A DNA stretch of 6,558 bases. Origin: an uncultured Phycisphaerales bacterium (lineage in GTDB: Bacteria; Planctomycetota; Phycisphaerae; Phycisphaerales; UBA1924). The stretch is from NCBI GenBank assembly GCA_937871415.1, contig CALMQD010000466.1:1-6558 (forward strand), given 5' to 3'. The notes under the pieces are model-generated. The model saw nothing but the letters and a program-made list of their open reading frames with translations, made no database searches and was not told where the DNA came from. Below are positions 5,582 to 6,558 of this stretch, piece after piece. Each line of letters starts with the position of its first letter. Within the stretch, counting starts at the first letter, position 1. The position numbers were made by a program, and so were the translations under genes.

Positions 5582-6558
5582 GGTTTGGCTCCGGTTTCGA
5601 GCCACTGACCGTTGAGGACGAAGGGGCGCGGGCCGCTGCTGGCGGAGGGGGTGAGGCCGGTCCAGCGGATGGCGCCGGGGACGGACTGGAGAGCGACTTC
5701 GATATCGGGACCGGTGGCGGCGTCGGGGACCTGCATGCGGACGGAGCAGCGGGCGGGTGTGAAGGTCATCTCGACGATCTTGAGTTCGGGGCGGGCGGAC
5801 TCGGGGAGTTTGTCGCGCACCTGGCCGAAGGCGGCGAGGACGCGGGCGACCTCGGGGACGGCCGGGGGGAGGGGCTTGGCGGCGGCGGCGCGCTTGCGGA
5901 TGTCGACGAGCCGCTCGGAGAGGTCCTTGAAGGGATCGCTGGACTTGTCGATGTTCACGACGGTCTGGCTGATGGACTGGAGGGACTCGGCCTGCTGGGC
6001 GCGGATGGCGGCGATGGCGTCCTGCGCGCGGTCGGCGGACCGGTGGAGTTGATAGCCGGCGGCGATGAAGAGGGCGGCGAGGGCGAGGATGCCGGCGGCG
6101 CGCCAGAGGAACATGCGGCGCGTGGCGCGCGAGGGACGGGTGGAGAGGGCGGTGAGCGCGGCGCGCGGGTCGGGCAGGGCCGCGTCGGCCCGTGTCTTCT
6201 CGGCGGGGGCGGCGGCGAACGCGGCTGCGGCGTCCTGTCGCGAAAGGACGACCTGGATCGGGTCGGGCTCTTCGACGAGGTCGATGGTCGCGCCGGGCCA
6301 GGCGCGGGCGAGGGCCTCGGCGAGGGACTGCGGGCCGTCCGGCGCCGCGGAGAAGACGACGGCGGGCCCGATGCAGACGACGCGCTGGGGGCTCCTGCCG
6401 AGCTGCGCGGACCAGGCGAGCCAGTCGAGGGTGAGACGGCCGACGTCGGCCTGGGAGCACTCCCAGTGCTCCGCGTAGGTTTCGCGCGGGGCATCGGGGG
6501 CGCGGCGGGGCGCGGCGGGCGCACCGATTCGGCGCGCGGCGCCGGCGTCGGGCTGGAG
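5578..6558 (-). CDS. GspL-like (PilM/PilN-like) inner-membrane platform protein, 5' end cut by window edge
   Basis: The frame is open from the right edge to the stop at 5578 (326 residues seen). An internal ATG at 6114 gives an artificially short version starting at the membrane segment; the open upstream frame continues with ordinary protein sequence, so the true start is outside the window. Visible residues 27-106 look like the last part of an actin-like PilM/GspL cytoplasmic domain: ADVGRLTLDWLAWSAQ (37-52), the strand-turn RVVCIGPA (59-66) and SLAEALARAWPGATIDLVEE (78-97). An Ala-rich linker leads to one membrane helix (about 154-170), a heptad-like periplasmic helix (172-220), and a final small domain with LKIVEMTFTPARCSVRMQV. 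This cytoplasmic-TM-periplasmic order is that of GspL, equivalent to PilM plus PilN. It probably binds the GspM/PilO-like protein encoded next. GspL and a PilM-PilN fusion cannot be told apart from this part alone. Confidence 0.7.
   Translation of the reverse strand, partial: LQPDAGAARRIGAPAAPRRAPDAPRETYAEHWECSQADVGRLTLDWLAWSAQLGRSPQRVVCIGPAVVFSAAPDGPQSLAEALARAWPGATIDLVEEPDPIQVVLSRQDAAAAFAAAPAEKTRADAALPDPRAALTALSTRPSRATRRMFLWRAAGILALAALFIAAGYQLHRSADRAQDAIAAIRAQQAESLQSISQTVVNIDKSSDPFKDLSERLVDIRKRAAAAKPLPPAVPEVARVLAAFGQVRDKLPESARPELKIVEMTFTPARCSVRMQVPDAATGPDIEVALQSVPGAIRWTGLTPSASSGPRPFVLNGQWLETGAKP

Noticed and set aside
4949..6460. A 503-codon minus-strand frame joining the GspM/PilO-like gene to upstream sequence
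   Set aside because: The part upstream of 5581 is Arg/Pro-rich out-of-frame sequence over the GspL-like gene; the ATGA overlap at 5578-5581 marks the true boundary.

Overview
The window is very GC-rich, and every gene I can support lies on the minus strand, so the genes read from right to left. The plus strand is full of open frames, but these are shadows of GC-rich, C3-biased minus-strand codons. The nucleotide style fits a planctomycete-like bacterium, possibly a Phycisphaerae-type lineage: very high GC, weak or absent Shine-Dalgarno sites at most starts, and an intergenic tandem repeat of the CACGGAGGCAC type. This is an inference from style and gene content, not from a marker gene.

Right part (4186-6558): the end of an inner-membrane platform of a type II secretion or type IV pilus machine. 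It holds a partial GspL-like (PilM/PilN-like) bitopic protein, a GspM/PilO-like bitopic protein joined to it by an ATGA overlap, and a TPR lipoprotein that could be a PilF/PilW-type pilotin or accessory factor.

Middle (3830-4185): a 356-base intergenic region separates the two gene groups. It contains a GC-rich hairpin, two copies of a TTGTGCGCAC sequence (one forming a perfect 12-base palindrome), and a 26-base homopolymer just before the next start codon. Read in the mRNA sense, that homopolymer is poly-G.

Left part (1-3829): a four-gene group that I consider the notable content. First comes a small soluble ABC-type ATPase. Next is a GNAT-fold protein; together the two look like the separated halves of the 'ABC ATPase fused to acetyltransferase' family (COG2401, MK0520-like). 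Third is a small protein with a predicted helix-turn-helix and helical bundle, which looks like a terminase small subunit. Last is a large-terminase-like protein with Walker A, Walker B, two visible nuclease aspartates and a four-cysteine insertion. The first three genes are chained by ATGA stop-start overlaps. The terminase follows after 136 bases that contain the 8-base-period repeat. No portal, capsid, integrase or tail gene is visible, so this could be the edge of a prophage or gene-transfer-agent-like cluster continuing to the left, or a domesticated packaging-motor module.

The two long G/C homopolymer zones, one before the ATPase start and one inside the terminase reading frame, both fall in this group. 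They could be phase-variable contingency tracts or sequencing and assembly weak points.
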